Positions 1-12,007 of a stretch of 64,000 bases of DNA are shown here, one piece after another. Within the stretch, counting starts at the first letter, position 1. Each line of letters begins with the position of its first letter. The stretch is taken from the NCBI GenBank assembly GCA_026261815.1, contig JAMPIT010000566.1, positions 25,879,001 through 25,943,000 on the forward strand, in the 5' to 3' direction. The notes beneath the pieces are model-generated. The model was not told the origin of the DNA. It searched no databases and saw only the letters and a program-made list of their open reading frames with translations. The stretch comes from Monarcha castaneiventris obscurior (Eukaryota; Chordata; Aves; Passeriformes; Monarchidae). The position numbers were made by a program, and so were the translations under genes.

Positions 1-1094
1 TTTGTTACTGGATGTAAGACACCAAGGATACTTGATGCAACCTGCAGCCCTAGCTGTCACATTCTGAAATCATGATCAAGGTAAACAGCTCACATCACTG
101 CAAAATTTTGCTTTTTGTGCTTTTTGCACAACTAAGTAAACCAGTTGTACACCTCAAGGTTAAAAAAAGATGAAAATAATTGCTTGCTTCTGTATGTGCA
201 TGTCCTGAAAAGGAGAATTCTATAGAGTTGCATAATTGTACAGGTGTCCCAGGGTGTTAGCCAAAGAGCTGGTTTTAATTGCCGTCTTTCTAAGCACTAT
301 GTTACATTTAGTCTTCTTGTATCTCCATTCCCTATGTGTAAATCAGAGGGGTTTTTATACTACCAGGCTAGAGATTTTTTTAGGATGAAAGTTAGAAATT
401 ATTATGAAGTACTTCAATTTTGTGGCAGTGGAGAATAGACAAGGTTCAATAGACCTTGTAAAAATAGGTCAGATTATTTTTTGATAACTTATATTCCAGA
501 GACATAAAAAATAAAGGTTTTTAATTCATCATTATGGCAGTTGTAAACAACAGAAATTATGAGAGTGGTGGATAAAATCGTGCCCTCCGAAGCTGCCCTT
601 CTGCCACCTCGAAAATAATGGTGCAGGAAAAAAATCTACTCCTTTATAATGCTGATATTTAGAAGAACTCAAAGTGATAAGAAGCAGAATGCAAGTATTT
701 GTACAACCTTAGAGAAACTGAATGCACAGATTCTTTAAATGAAACCTTTAGACATGTCTGGATCTTGGCCATCACTCCAAAACTTAATGCAAGGGTTCAA
801 GTGCCACTGATTGCAGTACTGTTTCCTTCAACTTGTTCTTTTATCTTATGCCACTCAAAAATGAACATTCATAGATTAAAATCCAGAGGTCCTATTATGG
901 CTCCTCAATTCCTGTACCTCTTGCTGAGATGTTGATGGTGTTTTTTAAATGCAAATTTCATGGCAATGGTCTGTAGAAATACAGAATGTTTCTGCATCAT
1001 TCATAGTATACAGAGCAAGATAAAGAATGTCTTGTTATTGGATATCCAGTTTGCTACCCCTCACCATGTATTTTTTGGTTGAATCCATAGAAAT
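1..1094. other. Unique AT-rich non-coding DNA
   Basis: No repeat family, RNA gene or convincing exon is visible. Open frames are under 80 codons and lack splice or codon support. Confidence 0.5.
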
Positions 1095-1731
1095 CCTTTT
1101 TTTAACACTGGTTTATTAAACCACAAAATTTCATTTCATGGGATGCCTTCAGGATTAAAGAATTTGTTAACTGCAATCTATTCTTTTCACCTGTCCCCAA
1201 AACCATGTCAGTTTCAGCCACTTCTTGCCAGTGTGCAGAGCCTGGGGAAGATCTCTCATCCTTTGGTATTTGCAGCCACCCCCACTTGCAGCACCCACGT
1301 TTCTGCTTTGCCACTGGTGCTGTGTGGGCAGGCAATTGGTATGTGGCTTGCCATCTCCATCTATGGGTTTCTAAAGCTTCATGTGTCTCATCTACTTCAT
1401 TCTGCAATCCACCCCAAACCTCCCACCAGCCAAAAATCAAACCACTTTACTTAATTCTTTCCACACACCTCCTTCAGGCAGACTAATGATCTGGTGCTGC
1501 TTGTTTCTTGATAGGAGGGTGCAGCTCCTCCAACACAGTAACCATCTGATTATACTGAATAGTGCCTTTCAGATCCCAAACCTTTCACAGCATTTTCTGC
1601 AACTCCCTGTGAACTGCTCTTCATCATTGGTAAACAAACCTGTCAATGTAAAAGCTGAAAATAACTCCAAAGTCTTCATTTTCTCTGTACCTGTTTATGT
1701 CAGGTCTGTCTTGATGAGAAGAGTATTTTAA
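1095..1731 (-). pseudogene. Possible decayed processed pseudogene, family unknown
   Basis: On the minus strand a run of partly open frames, the longest 112 codons at 1102-1440, is followed by a polyadenylation-like AATAAA and then a short A-run at about 1099-1105. That order (broken coding-like sequence, AATAAA, A-tract) is what an old retrocopy looks like. I could not recognise the parent protein, and the frames are interrupted by stops and shifts. Chance ORFs in unique DNA are an equally good explanation, so this is only a lead. Confidence 0.15.
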
Positions 1732-4700
1732 TTTGCAAATAATTTCAGGGTCAAGAAACTTTTGGGTATAAGAAGATATGTTAAAAGTGCCCTGCTGAGA
1801 TTATAGGTGCCTTGTATATCAATTCTGACCAAAATATATTTTCAAATGTCCAGAACATTGCATTCTGTAAAAAGTGATTGTGAGTGGAAACTTTGAGCAA
1901 CTTGTAATAATAATAGTACTGCTGAGTACCATTATGTACCAGTATAACTTCAAAAACAATCCTTTATGTGCCTATTATTTTTATCACAGTTTCTTTGTTT
2001 TCTGTTTCAAGAACTTACAGTTTCCGAATGACAGTATGAAACCAAATGGAAGGAATTGTTTCCAAGGACAGCCATAAACATTTTTATCCATGCTAGGATT
2101 ACTCCCTGGGTAAAACTGGAGTGTTGCCAAACTCAGCACATCTGTGTGGAAAAAGGCCTCTCCTTTGCAGAGGTCTAGCACCAGTCCCAACCACCAGCTA
2201 ATCTACCATCTTACTGTCAGTATTTGCAGCTCCAAGTCCCTGTTTCATACACAGATTCACACACACACACACAGAGCCATGACAATGCTCAGCTGGGATC
2301 ATGAGAGGCTGTGGGAAGGGAAGTAGTGGAGGAGTATCTGAAAATGAGCCCTGCAGAGAGGACACCCACACTGAGAGTGGAGGAGGAAAGCATCTGAGCT
2401 GGCCATATCACAAACACGGCAGTGGGCGCTGGCCCGACACAAAATCATCTCCTTACAGCTCTGCATATAGACACACAAATATGCATGTGTAAAACAGTAC
2501 CATGTAGGCAGGAAGCTTAATAAACAAATGAATAGTTGTAATATTTACAGATGGAAAACATTTCCAAGTGCAGATAATCCACACAAAAGTATATCAGGTT
2601 CACCCTGCACTCCATCCCTGGTCCTTACTCTATGTGTCTTTCTAGAACATATTAGCAATATGCAGGTTTAAACAGGATCAGTTATTTCTGTTGCTGACTA
2701 CTTAAATGTGTATATATATATATTTGTTTAAATATATTTAAATATATACTCAGTGGTATATTTTGCCCACAAGATTTGTGACAGTCATCCAGAAATGTAA
2801 AAATGTAGGTGGTAGGAAATACTGAGGGTTTCTATGGTATTGCAGCATTTTAAGAAAATTATTTGGTGTCTTACAATCCATGAAAAAGGCAATTTCATAA
2901 AATAGATGATGACTGTACTTTAAAGGCAGTGCAATGCCCATGTGTGCAATGCCACCTATGGGCATTGCATACATGGGCACTAATATGAGCATAGGCTGCT
3001 TAAAGGGAAGGATTCCTTCCCCATACATGAAATATAGATGTCAAAGGACCAGAGCGTGAAAATCCCACTCACACCCATAAACAATTTTTTGAAGAAGACC
3101 ACTGCTGTAGTCCAAATGTGGGGGTAGTAAATGATTATATAGTAATAGGATTACTAAGGTGAACAATTGCTCAGTGATTATGGTAAAGAGTTCACTACTG
3201 GCCTGGAGGGACTGATTGGCACACTCCTCCTCTGGCTAAACAAAAGCTGGCGTCTTCTTCTGGGGCAAATTTGAATACAGTCATTTACTTAATTTGTTCC
3301 ATGACACAGTCGTGTCATTGGAGATTAGCATTTCTGTCTTCATTAAAAACAGTATTTGCTTATATTAACAAGTTTTTCATTGCTAAAGAAATCTAGTCTG
3401 CTGAGTGCCTTACTAAACATTCAGAATAGACTGGTGATGCTGGTAGTGGTTTTTATGAATAGAATACAAGTGTGATAAAAAGTACTGTTAAGAATATTTG
3501 ATAGTTGATGTAAAGCTGAGGACTTGGCTGCATAGTCCACTCATACTTTTGCAGAGGTAGGATCGGTTGATCATGGCAAAAATATAGTTTGGAGATGTTT
3601 AAATAGATTATTATATATTGCTACTTCAAATGCATTCTGCAGTTCTAACTTGATATAATTTTCTAGGAATGAGCTGTTGGAGTAAGTTCCTGGGTACTGT
3701 TTTCAGCTACTGGTTTTCATCTCTGCAAGAGATAAATTCAAGTCTGGGACAAAAATTATATGAATGAACATATGGCCAAATTCCAAGGCTGTTTTGCAGC
3801 CTCCTGTAGTACTTCCTTCTCAGACATAAATATAGAAAAGTTCACAGATACATGCCGTCTTGTTCTTTATGGGCAAATTAAAATGCCCTCCTTTTTCCAA
3901 TAGTCCACATAAAGTTCTGCCTGATGGAATGTGTCAACACAACAGGAAGCTAAGACTTGAGGGAGGAGAGAATGAGTTGGTTCTCAAAGACTGGTAGAAT
4001 CAGAACCATGAAGGAATAAGATTCAGACCCTCAGGCAGCAGCATGTTCTACCAAGGCAGCTGAAGAGTGGCACCTACTTGAGCCCAGCCCCGGGGCAAGG
4101 AGAACCTGCGGAGTGTTACTGCCTCACTGGTGCAGTGGGCCCTGGAATGGTGGAGGTCACATCTTGCTGGACATGCACTCACTCACCCTGTGGTCTGTGC
4201 CAGTGGATCACACTGTCTCCTACGCATATGAATGAAGGTGTAGCAAGCATGAGACTGTAAAAGTTAGAGGGACCGGAAAGGATCAGACTGAGAAAAAGCT
4301 ATGCCCCAGTTTTGATTCTCATACCAAACACAGGATGAAAATGGAACTAAAAAGTGTCCTGGAAGTTGAGGGAGTTTTGTGTATGGATGGAAGTGAAACC
4401 AACAATAAAAAATCAGCAAATTCTGATTTAGTTGTGAGTGGATGCCTACCTGCAGAATGGGATCAAGAAATGGAAATGAAGGAATGTGTACCTTGATTCA
4501 GAATAGCCTTCTAATCAAGTGCTTAAGGCCACAGTTTTCTTCTCTAAAAAAGATATTTCCTACCAGTCTGAGTTCAGGAACAGAAACCAAGAAGGCTCAA
4601 ATTCTAGTGTTGTTTTTGCCACAAGATAATGAGCGTGGGAAAGGATAATTAAAGGTATTGATTAGTAAAAATACAAAGGTTCTTTCCAGCTGGGTAACAC

Positions 4701-5906
4701 CTTGTAGTTGCTAGGCATAGTATTCACATTTTGAAAGGGGGCAGTTAAATGCACTTTGAGACTCTCAGAAAAAGTATCTTGATATTTCTTGAAGTATAGA
4801 GAGCTCCTAGCTTCTGTTATCTTCAGGAGGAGTTTTGGTTGTTGAACACAAGTGGGAGTCAGTCAAGCATAAAGACACGGCTGCTTAATATGAATCATGG
4901 AAATATTGATAACTAATTGTAACCTGAGTAAATAATAAATACAATAATTTAGTTTATACTGGATTAAGATGCCATGTACTTTTTTGCTCTTCTTTTTATT
5001 TGAAAATAGTCCAATACCAATAACAGCGGACAGCATTCATGACAAAGGAAGGGGAAAGATAATTCTTCACTAGTCGTCTGAAGACAAGCCTGAGATTTGC
5101 TACATCTGCACTCTTCCTGGCATGAAAACAGGAACCTTAGGTTGATTACACAGACCACTGCCATGTCCCTATTGTATATTTTACCCTAGGCACAAAATAA
5201 ATTAATATTTTATTAGGCATGCATCAGATTGAAGAAAAGTAATGGTAGAAGCAAGGTGATGGAACAGTCATTTACATTCCCATGAGATTCTTACAAGTAA
5301 ACAAGTAAATTACTCCAAAAACTAAAAAAAAAACCCAAAAAAACAAAACAAAACAAAAAAAAGGTAAGAGTGAACTTCTGCATTCCTGGAGTTATTCCCA
5401 GGATACTCTATCTACAAATGCACATGCTATTATTGGTTGAATTTAATAGATATGAAGTTTTTGGACAGCAAATATGTATTATTTCATAGAACAGAAATAC
5501 ATACCTTTCATGTGGTCATAAAAAGGTTGATTAGTGGAAATCTGTTAAAATTTTAACCTCCAAATTCAGATGAAAAAGATTATATAATTAGTAAAATGAA
5601 GCACATGTTTTAATTTAAAAAAAAAAAGACAATATTCGATTTGTGAAAAAATCTTTAAACAGCTATTCTCCTCACATGATCATTTTTGTTTTAGATATTT
5701 TATGGAGTCTTCTGTGGCAGACTTCCACCCAGTTGTAGTTTTTGATTAATTTCTTTGGCAAATAAAACTAGATGGCCAGTGACCTGGTTAGAGAGAGTCT
5801 AAGAGTTGGAAATGAGATTTTGTTCCTTTTTTTTTTTTTTCCCAGTCTAAGGATTACATCCTTTCTGATATAATTTTGCATGGTATTTCCTTGTGCTGAA
5901 ATGGAC
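1732..5906. other. Unique AT-rich non-coding DNA with small simple repeats
   Basis: No gene or dispersed repeat is recognised. It contains a short (CA)8 at 2258-2273, a TA/AAATATTT-rich stretch at about 2708-2747, an A-rich low-complexity patch at about 5318-5362 and a T14 run at 5827-5840. A strong short hairpin is listed separately. Confidence 0.5.
2935..2979 (+). repeat. 19-bp inverted repeat (hairpin), 7-nt loop
   Basis: Bases 2935-2953 and 2961-2979 are reverse complements at 18 of 19 positions. The one exception (g2944 against t2970) is a G-U wobble if the plus strand is transcribed, so the plus-strand RNA would form an unbroken 19-bp stem with a 7-nt loop (2954-2960). On the minus strand the same position would be an A-C mismatch. 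The stem is shorter than a typical microRNA precursor and does not extend into the flanks. No known microRNA was recognised. Confidence 0.7.
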
Positions 5907-6021
5907 AGGGCTTTGAACAACCTAATCTGGTGAAAGATATGCCTGTCTGGCAGGGTGACTGAAACAGATGATTTTCCAAGGCCCCTTCCAATACAAACCA
6001 TTCTTGGATTCTATGAAATCA
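5907..6021 (+). mobile_element. CR1 LINE, 3' tail fragment
   Basis: This stretch has the order of words seen at CR1 3' ends: leaving 'gaacaacctaatctggtgaaa', then 'gcaggg', 'agatgatttt', 'cccttccaat' and a final 'ggattctatga'. It is a strongly 5'-truncated and diverged copy of the non-LTR retrotransposon CR1, which inserts by target-primed reverse transcription. No coding capacity is left. Confidence 0.85.
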
Positions 6022-6789
6022 GGTATGAAATACATTTGGCTTTCATTTTGCCTGTCTTAAATTCTTGCCCATCACATGCATCCCATTACCATCCCCTTTG
6101 CACAACCTCATCTGCAGTTGGTGTGAATTTGATGAGAAACTTACTTGTCAAAAAGAAATCCATGTTGTTACAGTCGTTGTATGACCCTTTAAATGGCAGC
6201 AGCCTTATGACACAAATTTTGTCCCAAGTGCTTTTTTTAACCACAAAGCTTGAACAACAATATTTCTAAAATCAAATGCAGCAACAGAATGTCAGAATGC
6301 TCTGACAAAAGTATTGGTGAATAATAGCAAAGAAACTGGTATTTGATGACACTGATAGGATGTGATATTACCTCTAACTGTAAGAGCCTAACTGCAAAAG
6401 GTTACATACATATTCCTTTATAGCATTTGGTGAGAAGATTGTATAGAATTTATAGGCTTTTAAAAGTGCTTTGAAGTTCCTGGTCAATTTAACAAAGAAG
6501 AGATACTTTTACCCTAAGGCATCAATTATGTAGTCACCATGCCTGTATAGCTCGGGATATAAATGTTAGAAGAAGGAGGAAATAATTTTCTCTGTGATTT
6601 TTACTAATCAACACAGTTTTGTAGTTTCAGTGACAGAGAACCTTAGCTTTTCAGATTTCCAACTGAAATTTGGCTGCATGGAAGTAAACTGGTCAACCTA
6701 TTTGCACCTCTTGGCCTCCTCATTATTTCTATGAGAACAGGTCTCCTTCACATCAGGCAGTGGGGTTTTATGATCTGACATGACAGTAG
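6022..6789. other. Unique non-coding DNA between two CR1 fragments
   Basis: No recognisable gene, RNA or repeat. Confidence 0.5.
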
Positions 6790-7050
6790 GCCTGTCAGTG
6801 TCACTTCAGTGCCTGGTAAGCTTATAGAGAAGATTATTCTGGGAGGTATTGAAAAACACCAGCAAGACAACCCAGTCATTGGTCCCCCTTCATGAGGGGG
6901 AAGTCCTGTTTGTCAAATCGCATTTCCTTTTATGACAGAGTAACCCACCTACTTGATCAAGGGAAGCCAGTTGATGTAACTTTTTTGGATTTCAGTAAAG
7001 CTTTTGATACTGTGTCTCATAGCATCCTTCTGGAAAATAGTAAGGTGTGA
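6790..7050 (+). mobile_element. CR1 LINE fragment from the reverse-transcriptase region of ORF2
   Basis: One frame from about 6902 to 7048 reads through a conserved part of non-LTR reverse transcriptase, including the peptide DFSKAFDTVSHSILL at about 6991-7035, which is a hallmark of CR1/LINE RT (the D-F-SKAFDTV block). The upstream part, KSCLSNRISFYDRVT, fits the preceding RT segment. There is no start, no catalytic YADD block and no 3' tail, so this is an internal fragment broken on both sides. It lies downstream of the CR1 tail at 5907-6021, which is the wrong order for a single element, so the two are probably separate insertions. Confidence 0.85.
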
Positions 7051-10000
7051 CTATTCATTAAGTTTAAAGTTGCAACAAAATAAACCATGGGTTTCATTTA
7101 TTTATTAAATATCTATTTTTTTAAAATTTTCTTCTTTGTTTAATCTGAACCCAGAACTTAGATTTTAACTCTAAAGGCCTGTAACCCCAATTCAACTTCA
7201 AATGTCTTAGGAGAATTGAGAGGATTATTTGCAAGAAAATTTTCCTGCATGAAGAATCTGTTTTAATTCCTCATGCAACAGTTTGTGTGACTAGTTGAAA
7301 TGAAGTTGTGAAAATAGTTTTCTTGTGTTCTCGACACTGCACGTTGGTGTGCATGAATATATTTACTGCGCTGTCTTACATTCAAGTTTACCTTGTGCAC
7401 AAAAATGTGATAATGAGCTACCACACTATGTCAGAGATGTTTCAGCTGTGGATAGGACTGTAAAGTTGGGCACTGATTAGACACTCCAAAACACTAATAG
7501 CATTCTGTCAGTGTATTGGTTTAATATTCCCATTCATTTTTGTGGAGAATACGCTTCATTCCTTTTCTCCTAACATTTGCTTATGTATCAGTCTTAGAAA
7601 ACATATTGATAGGTTATATTTATTTTTCTTCTTGAGGTCCACTGAAAACTTTTGCCAATTTTGATTTGTTTCTTGCACAGAGACTTATGTCTCTCATAGT
7701 AAATTACTAGACAACATGCATAAGGAAAGGCAAATTAAGTCTTTTGCTGAGGTTTATATAAAATTGCCTTGGGTTTATGTCGTTTTTTGTACTGTTTTAT
7801 GCATTTAGCACTTCATAAACTGAGCTGCCTTTCAGGAAGATGTCACCTGGTTAGAAGGAACAGAATGGCCACTGTCCTTGAGGGACGATCAGGAGATGCT
7901 GTTCATGAGAGAAGCAGAGTACCAATCCAGATTTCCCCGAAGTGCTGGACATTTCTTTTCTAGAGCCTCCTCATGAATGTGGCATACTCTCCTCTCCTCA
8001 CTAAACCAGGCACAGAAGCAAGAACAGAAGCAAAAGTGCAACTGCTTTTTCTATTGCATTCCCTCCCCACACCATTTTTCTCATGAGGCACTCCACAGGG
8101 TAAGCGATCTTTCTTCTCTTGAAGGCAAGTACTGGTCTCAATACCCCTTTTTATGCTGACCATGTAATACGAGGAAGAAGGAACTATTTAGTCTTTCCTT
8201 CCTTTCATGTCCAGGATGCTGCCTCCAACCTATTTCTGCATAAAGCTATTTTCACTTAAATTGAAATGTAGTTGATCATCCATCTAAACACAAGCCAGAC
8301 TTGCTGAAGACTTTAAGAGGTCAGTATTTTCCTGGCAGCTAAAACCAAAACAATAGTAAAAGCTCAGCTCTCGCTGAAACTCTCTTCTGGTCACTATAAA
8401 TACTATGGGAAAGAACACCAGTCCCAGTGAAAGCAAATGTTAAAAACTTCAGTCTGCTACAGAACAGTTAAGATCTGCTTTCAGTTTTCACCATTCAGCC
8501 ACCTGAAAACCCAGAGACACCACTTGGATGCAACAGGATTTTACCACTGCAAAACATGCAGTATATTTCAGAGGATGTCAGACTTTCACTCCAAGTGTCA
8601 CTAAGACTAATTTTCATGACAATGAATTCCTATTCTCTGATTTTTCTCTTTTCAAAGGCCTGTTTTACCTTTCCTTTCCCCTTGCACTAGCCCCCTACAC
8701 TCTCACTATTTACGGACCTCAAATGAAACTCAGTCAATTTCTTTTACTTTTCATTTTTTGCTCTGAAGATGGCTGTGTGAACTTGTTTCATTCTGACATT
8801 TAAAAACACATGATGAATGCTGTCATTATTATTATCAAGAATAACTGAGTAAGGAGCTTTCCAGTAGCTATCTAGCTTTTGTGTTCCTGGGTCTTTTTAT
8901 GCTATTTGATTAAAATTTACCATTAAGAATGTAAATGCCATTATTCCTTTCTAAAAAGATTATTGCTGTGTCTATTTTTCATCTGTATTGACCTTGTCCT
9001 TTTAATGTGACAGAGACTTCATTAATATATAATCACACTGAGATATAAAAGTGGCCCATGAAATTAGGTCCTGTAAAAAAAAAAAAAAAAAAAAAAGAGA
9101 CAGGACTGTGACCGAGATGTTGAGAAAAAAAATCAGTTTAGTTTAAAGGCTTTCTTCACATTTTGTTTGTTTGTTTTTAACTACTGCAGCATAATGAACA
9201 GGCAGACAAATTTATCACTCTCTCCTGAAAAAAACCAAAACAGCACAACAAATAAAAAAACCCAACAAAAACCCCCAAAACCCCAAACCAAACAGAAGAC
9301 AAACAAACAAACAAACAAAAACCCCCTAAACACCAAGAAAAACCCTGATTGGAAAGTTCTTATTTGTAGTAATGGTTCTGACTTCCTCTCTGTAACAGTT
9401 GGGTTTTGATCTACAGGGATCTATAGGGAAATATTTGCCACTTATAAGAGGAATTAATTTTTGTGCTAATTCAGTCTTCATCTCAACCCAATTGTAAGAA
9501 CAGAGACCTTTTTCTATACCTATTTTGTGTTGCAGTTTCTCCAGTAAACTGTTTTTCTTTTCTCTCCTGCATCTCTGACTAGTTGCAAACAATGCAACAA
9601 GGTACCAGAATAAAAGTAATACAGTAAGAGCAGAATCTGGCTTCCTAAAATTTTTAATACCTTAATGACCAGAATAACTGAGATAGCTACTGCTGGGGCT
9701 TTGAATTTCTACATTCATTCATTCATAGATTCACAATGAAAGAGTTTCTCAGCTGTTCTCATTATCATTGTAAGTGCATACACATGTCCTCCTACTAATT
9801 CATAACCTATGTTTGCCAGCTAGTCAAAGCATGAACCAAGCATATTGCAATTTTAGCAAGCTTGAAAATGGGGCAAGATTGTCTCCAAGCTATTTTTATT
9901 TTTGGAATAGATTTGCTTCACTGGATGTAGGATGTTTTAAATAGTAATCCAATATCAACTCATCTTTCAAAACAGACAAAAAAAGAGCTTTTGTTAGTGG

Positions 10001-10157
10001 AGATGGTATTTAACATGTAATCCACATAAAAATTTTCCAAATTTACTTTATGTTTGCACAGGCTGACATGGCTATCTTAGAAGCTGTGTCTGGAAGAAAA
10101 TCAAACACGGGACTTTCTACACTGATGATTCATCCACCCTTTCCTATTGGTTATAGC
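7051..10157. other. Unique AT-rich non-coding DNA
   Basis: No gene is supported. It contains a pure A22 run at 9075-9096 and an A/C-rich low-complexity patch at about 9225-9346 with short CAAA repeats. The ORFs across that patch are artefacts of base composition. Confidence 0.5.
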
Positions 10158-10484
10158 AGAAGGGAGCCTACCAGAAAGATGGAGAGAAACTATTTACAAG
10201 AGCATGTAGGGACAGGGCAAGGGAGAATGGCTTTGAACTGAGAGAAAGTATGTTTAGATTAGATATTAGAAAAAATTCTTGATTGTGAGGATGGTGAGGC
10301 ACTGGAAGAGGTTGCCCAGGGAAGCTGGCTATGCCCCATCCCTGGAAGTGTTTGAGGCCAGGTTGGATGGAGTTCTGAGCAACCTAGTCTGGTGAAAGGT
10401 GTCCCCATACACGACAGGGATGTTGGAACAAGATAATCTTTGAGGTCTCTTCCAACCCAAACCATTGTATGATTCTATGATTGT
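10158..10484 (+). mobile_element. CR1 LINE, 3' end fragment
   Basis: The sequence contains the diagnostic CR1 words in order: 'tttagattagatattag', 'gaggcactggaagaggttgc', 'ccaggttggatgg', 'gcaacctagtctggtgaaag', 'tcttccaacccaaacc' and the tail 'gtatgattctatgattg'. The octamer-type tail (ATTCTATG repeated) is a CR1 signature. The copy is 5'-truncated and non-coding. It ends 33 bp before a (GGAA)n microsatellite. Confidence 0.95.
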
Positions 10485-10517
10485 AAGTGTCAAATTTACA
10501 GACTTCAAGTGTACGTT

Positions 10518-10583
10518 AGGAAGGAAGGAAGGAAGGAAGGAAGGAAGGAAGGAAGGAAGGAAGGAAGGAAGGAAGGAAGGAGG
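10518..10583 (+). repeat. (GGAA)n microsatellite
   Basis: An uninterrupted purine run of 66 nt made almost entirely of GGAA units, bounded by gtta on the left and tgag on the right. Confidence 0.97.
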
Positions 10584-10759
10584 TGAGGCTAGGTATTTTT
10601 CATTTCACAAGCCACCCAGCACTATTTTATAAAAGAACCGACACAAATGCCAATGTTCCACTCTGAAATATATCATGTGTTGTACAATTCCCATTTACCA
10701 AATGATGTAGTTGCATGTCATGACTCTGTGTTGTATGCTGAATATACGTTTGTATTCAG

Positions 10760-11676
10760 CCCTGTTTAAAATCTCTATTGATGATCTGGATGAGGGGATT
10801 GAATATACCCTCAATAAGTTCTCAAATGACAGTAAGTTGACTGGCTCTGCTGGGGAGCAGGAAGGTTCTGTAGAGGGATATGGACAGGCTGGATAGATGG
10901 GTTGAGGCCAATGATACGAGGTTCTATAAGGCAAAGTGCTGGCTCCTGGCCTTGGGACACAACAACACAGTGTTACAGACCAGGGGCAGAGTGGCTGGGA
11001 AGTGGCACGGAAGAAAAAGGACCTGGTTGGCAGCAGCTGAACATGAGCCAGTGTGTGCCCAGGTGGCCGAGAAGGCCAATGGCATCCTGGCCTGTCTCAG
11101 TAGTAGTGTGGCCAGCAGGATTAGGACAGTGGTCTTCCCCCTCTATTTGGCACTGGTGAGGCCACACCTCGAGTACCATTTTCGATTTTGGGCCCCTCAC
11201 TACAATAATGACATTGAGGTGCTGGAGCAAGTCCAGAGAAGGGCAAAAAAACTGGTGAATGATCTAGAGGGTAAGTTCTATGATGAGCAGCTCAGGGAGC
11301 TGGGGTTATTTAGCCTGGAGAAAAAGAAACTCAGGGGAGATTTTATCCCTTTCTACAGCTGCCAGAAAGGGGATTGTAGCCAGGTGAGGGTCAAACTTGA
11401 CGACTAATGACAGGATGAGAGAACATAGCCTCAAGATATGCCAGGGGAGGTTCAGGTTGGACATTAGGAAGAGTTTCTTCACGGAAAGTGTTGTTGGACA
11501 TTGGAATGAGCTGCCCAGGGCGGTGGTGTGGTCACAATCCCTGGAGGTGTTGAAGCAACGACTGGGCATGGCACTAGTGCTGTGGTCTAGTTGTCTGTGT
11601 AGTCATGGATAAAAGGTTGGACTCAATGATCTCAGAGGTCTTTTCCAGCTTAAACAATGCTGTGATTCTGGGATTC
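10760..11676 (+). mobile_element. CR1 LINE, long 3' fragment with the end of ORF2
   Basis: This fragment starts near 'atctctattgatgatctgga', just before the RT catalytic block, and runs to a CR1 3' tail ('tgctgtgattctgggattc'). The block that should read F-A-D-D-T-K-L is eroded to FSNDSKL, so the catalytic aspartate pair is lost. Later peptides such as VRPHLEY, FWAPHYNND and LEQVQRRAKKL match the conserved C-terminal part of CR1 ORF2. The 3' UTR includes 'ttcaggttggacattagga' and 'gagctgcccagggcggtgg'. It is inactive and truncated, and is probably a different subfamily from the neighbour at 10158-10484 because the tail wording differs. Confidence 0.95.
10880..11407 (+). pseudogene. C-terminal remnant of CR1 ORF2 (reverse transcriptase region)
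   Basis: This is a 175-codon open frame inside the CR1 copy. Residues about 85-140 carry the conserved C-terminal ORF2 words (RTVVFPLYLALVRPHLEY, then FWAPHYNND and QVQRRAKKL). The first third is out of the expected frame, which implies earlier frameshifts. The endonuclease and RT catalytic domains are missing, so no activity is expected. The ATG is internal and not a real start. Confidence 0.8.
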
Positions 11677-12002
11677 ATAGCAGAGCACTTAATTAATACA
11701 CTGAGGATATTGATCAGTTATGCAACACATTAGACCTCGGAATCCCAAGAAGGCTATGTATCCAGATAGTCCACGTTGACTATAGCTATACAAAAATCAA
11801 ATGGTATCAGCAAATTTCGACAGACATTAAAATGCAATTCTCTAAACTGTAAGTTGCTTGAACAGCCCTTGGCACTGTTTTTGTGTAAGCCAAATAATAT
11901 TAGTCCAAAACAGTTCTGTGAAAAACTCAGTGTTACCAACGATCTGCAGTAATTATCAGGTGGCAGTTTGGTAATTTTTAGGTATGCTAAATGTACTTGT
12001 AG
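11677..12002. other. Unique spacer between CR1 and LTR
   Basis: No feature is seen. Confidence 0.5.
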
Positions 12003-12007
12003 ACATG

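Noticed and set aside
5955..6269. 104-codon ORF
   Set aside because: It starts in the CR1 tail and continues into unique DNA without any domain.
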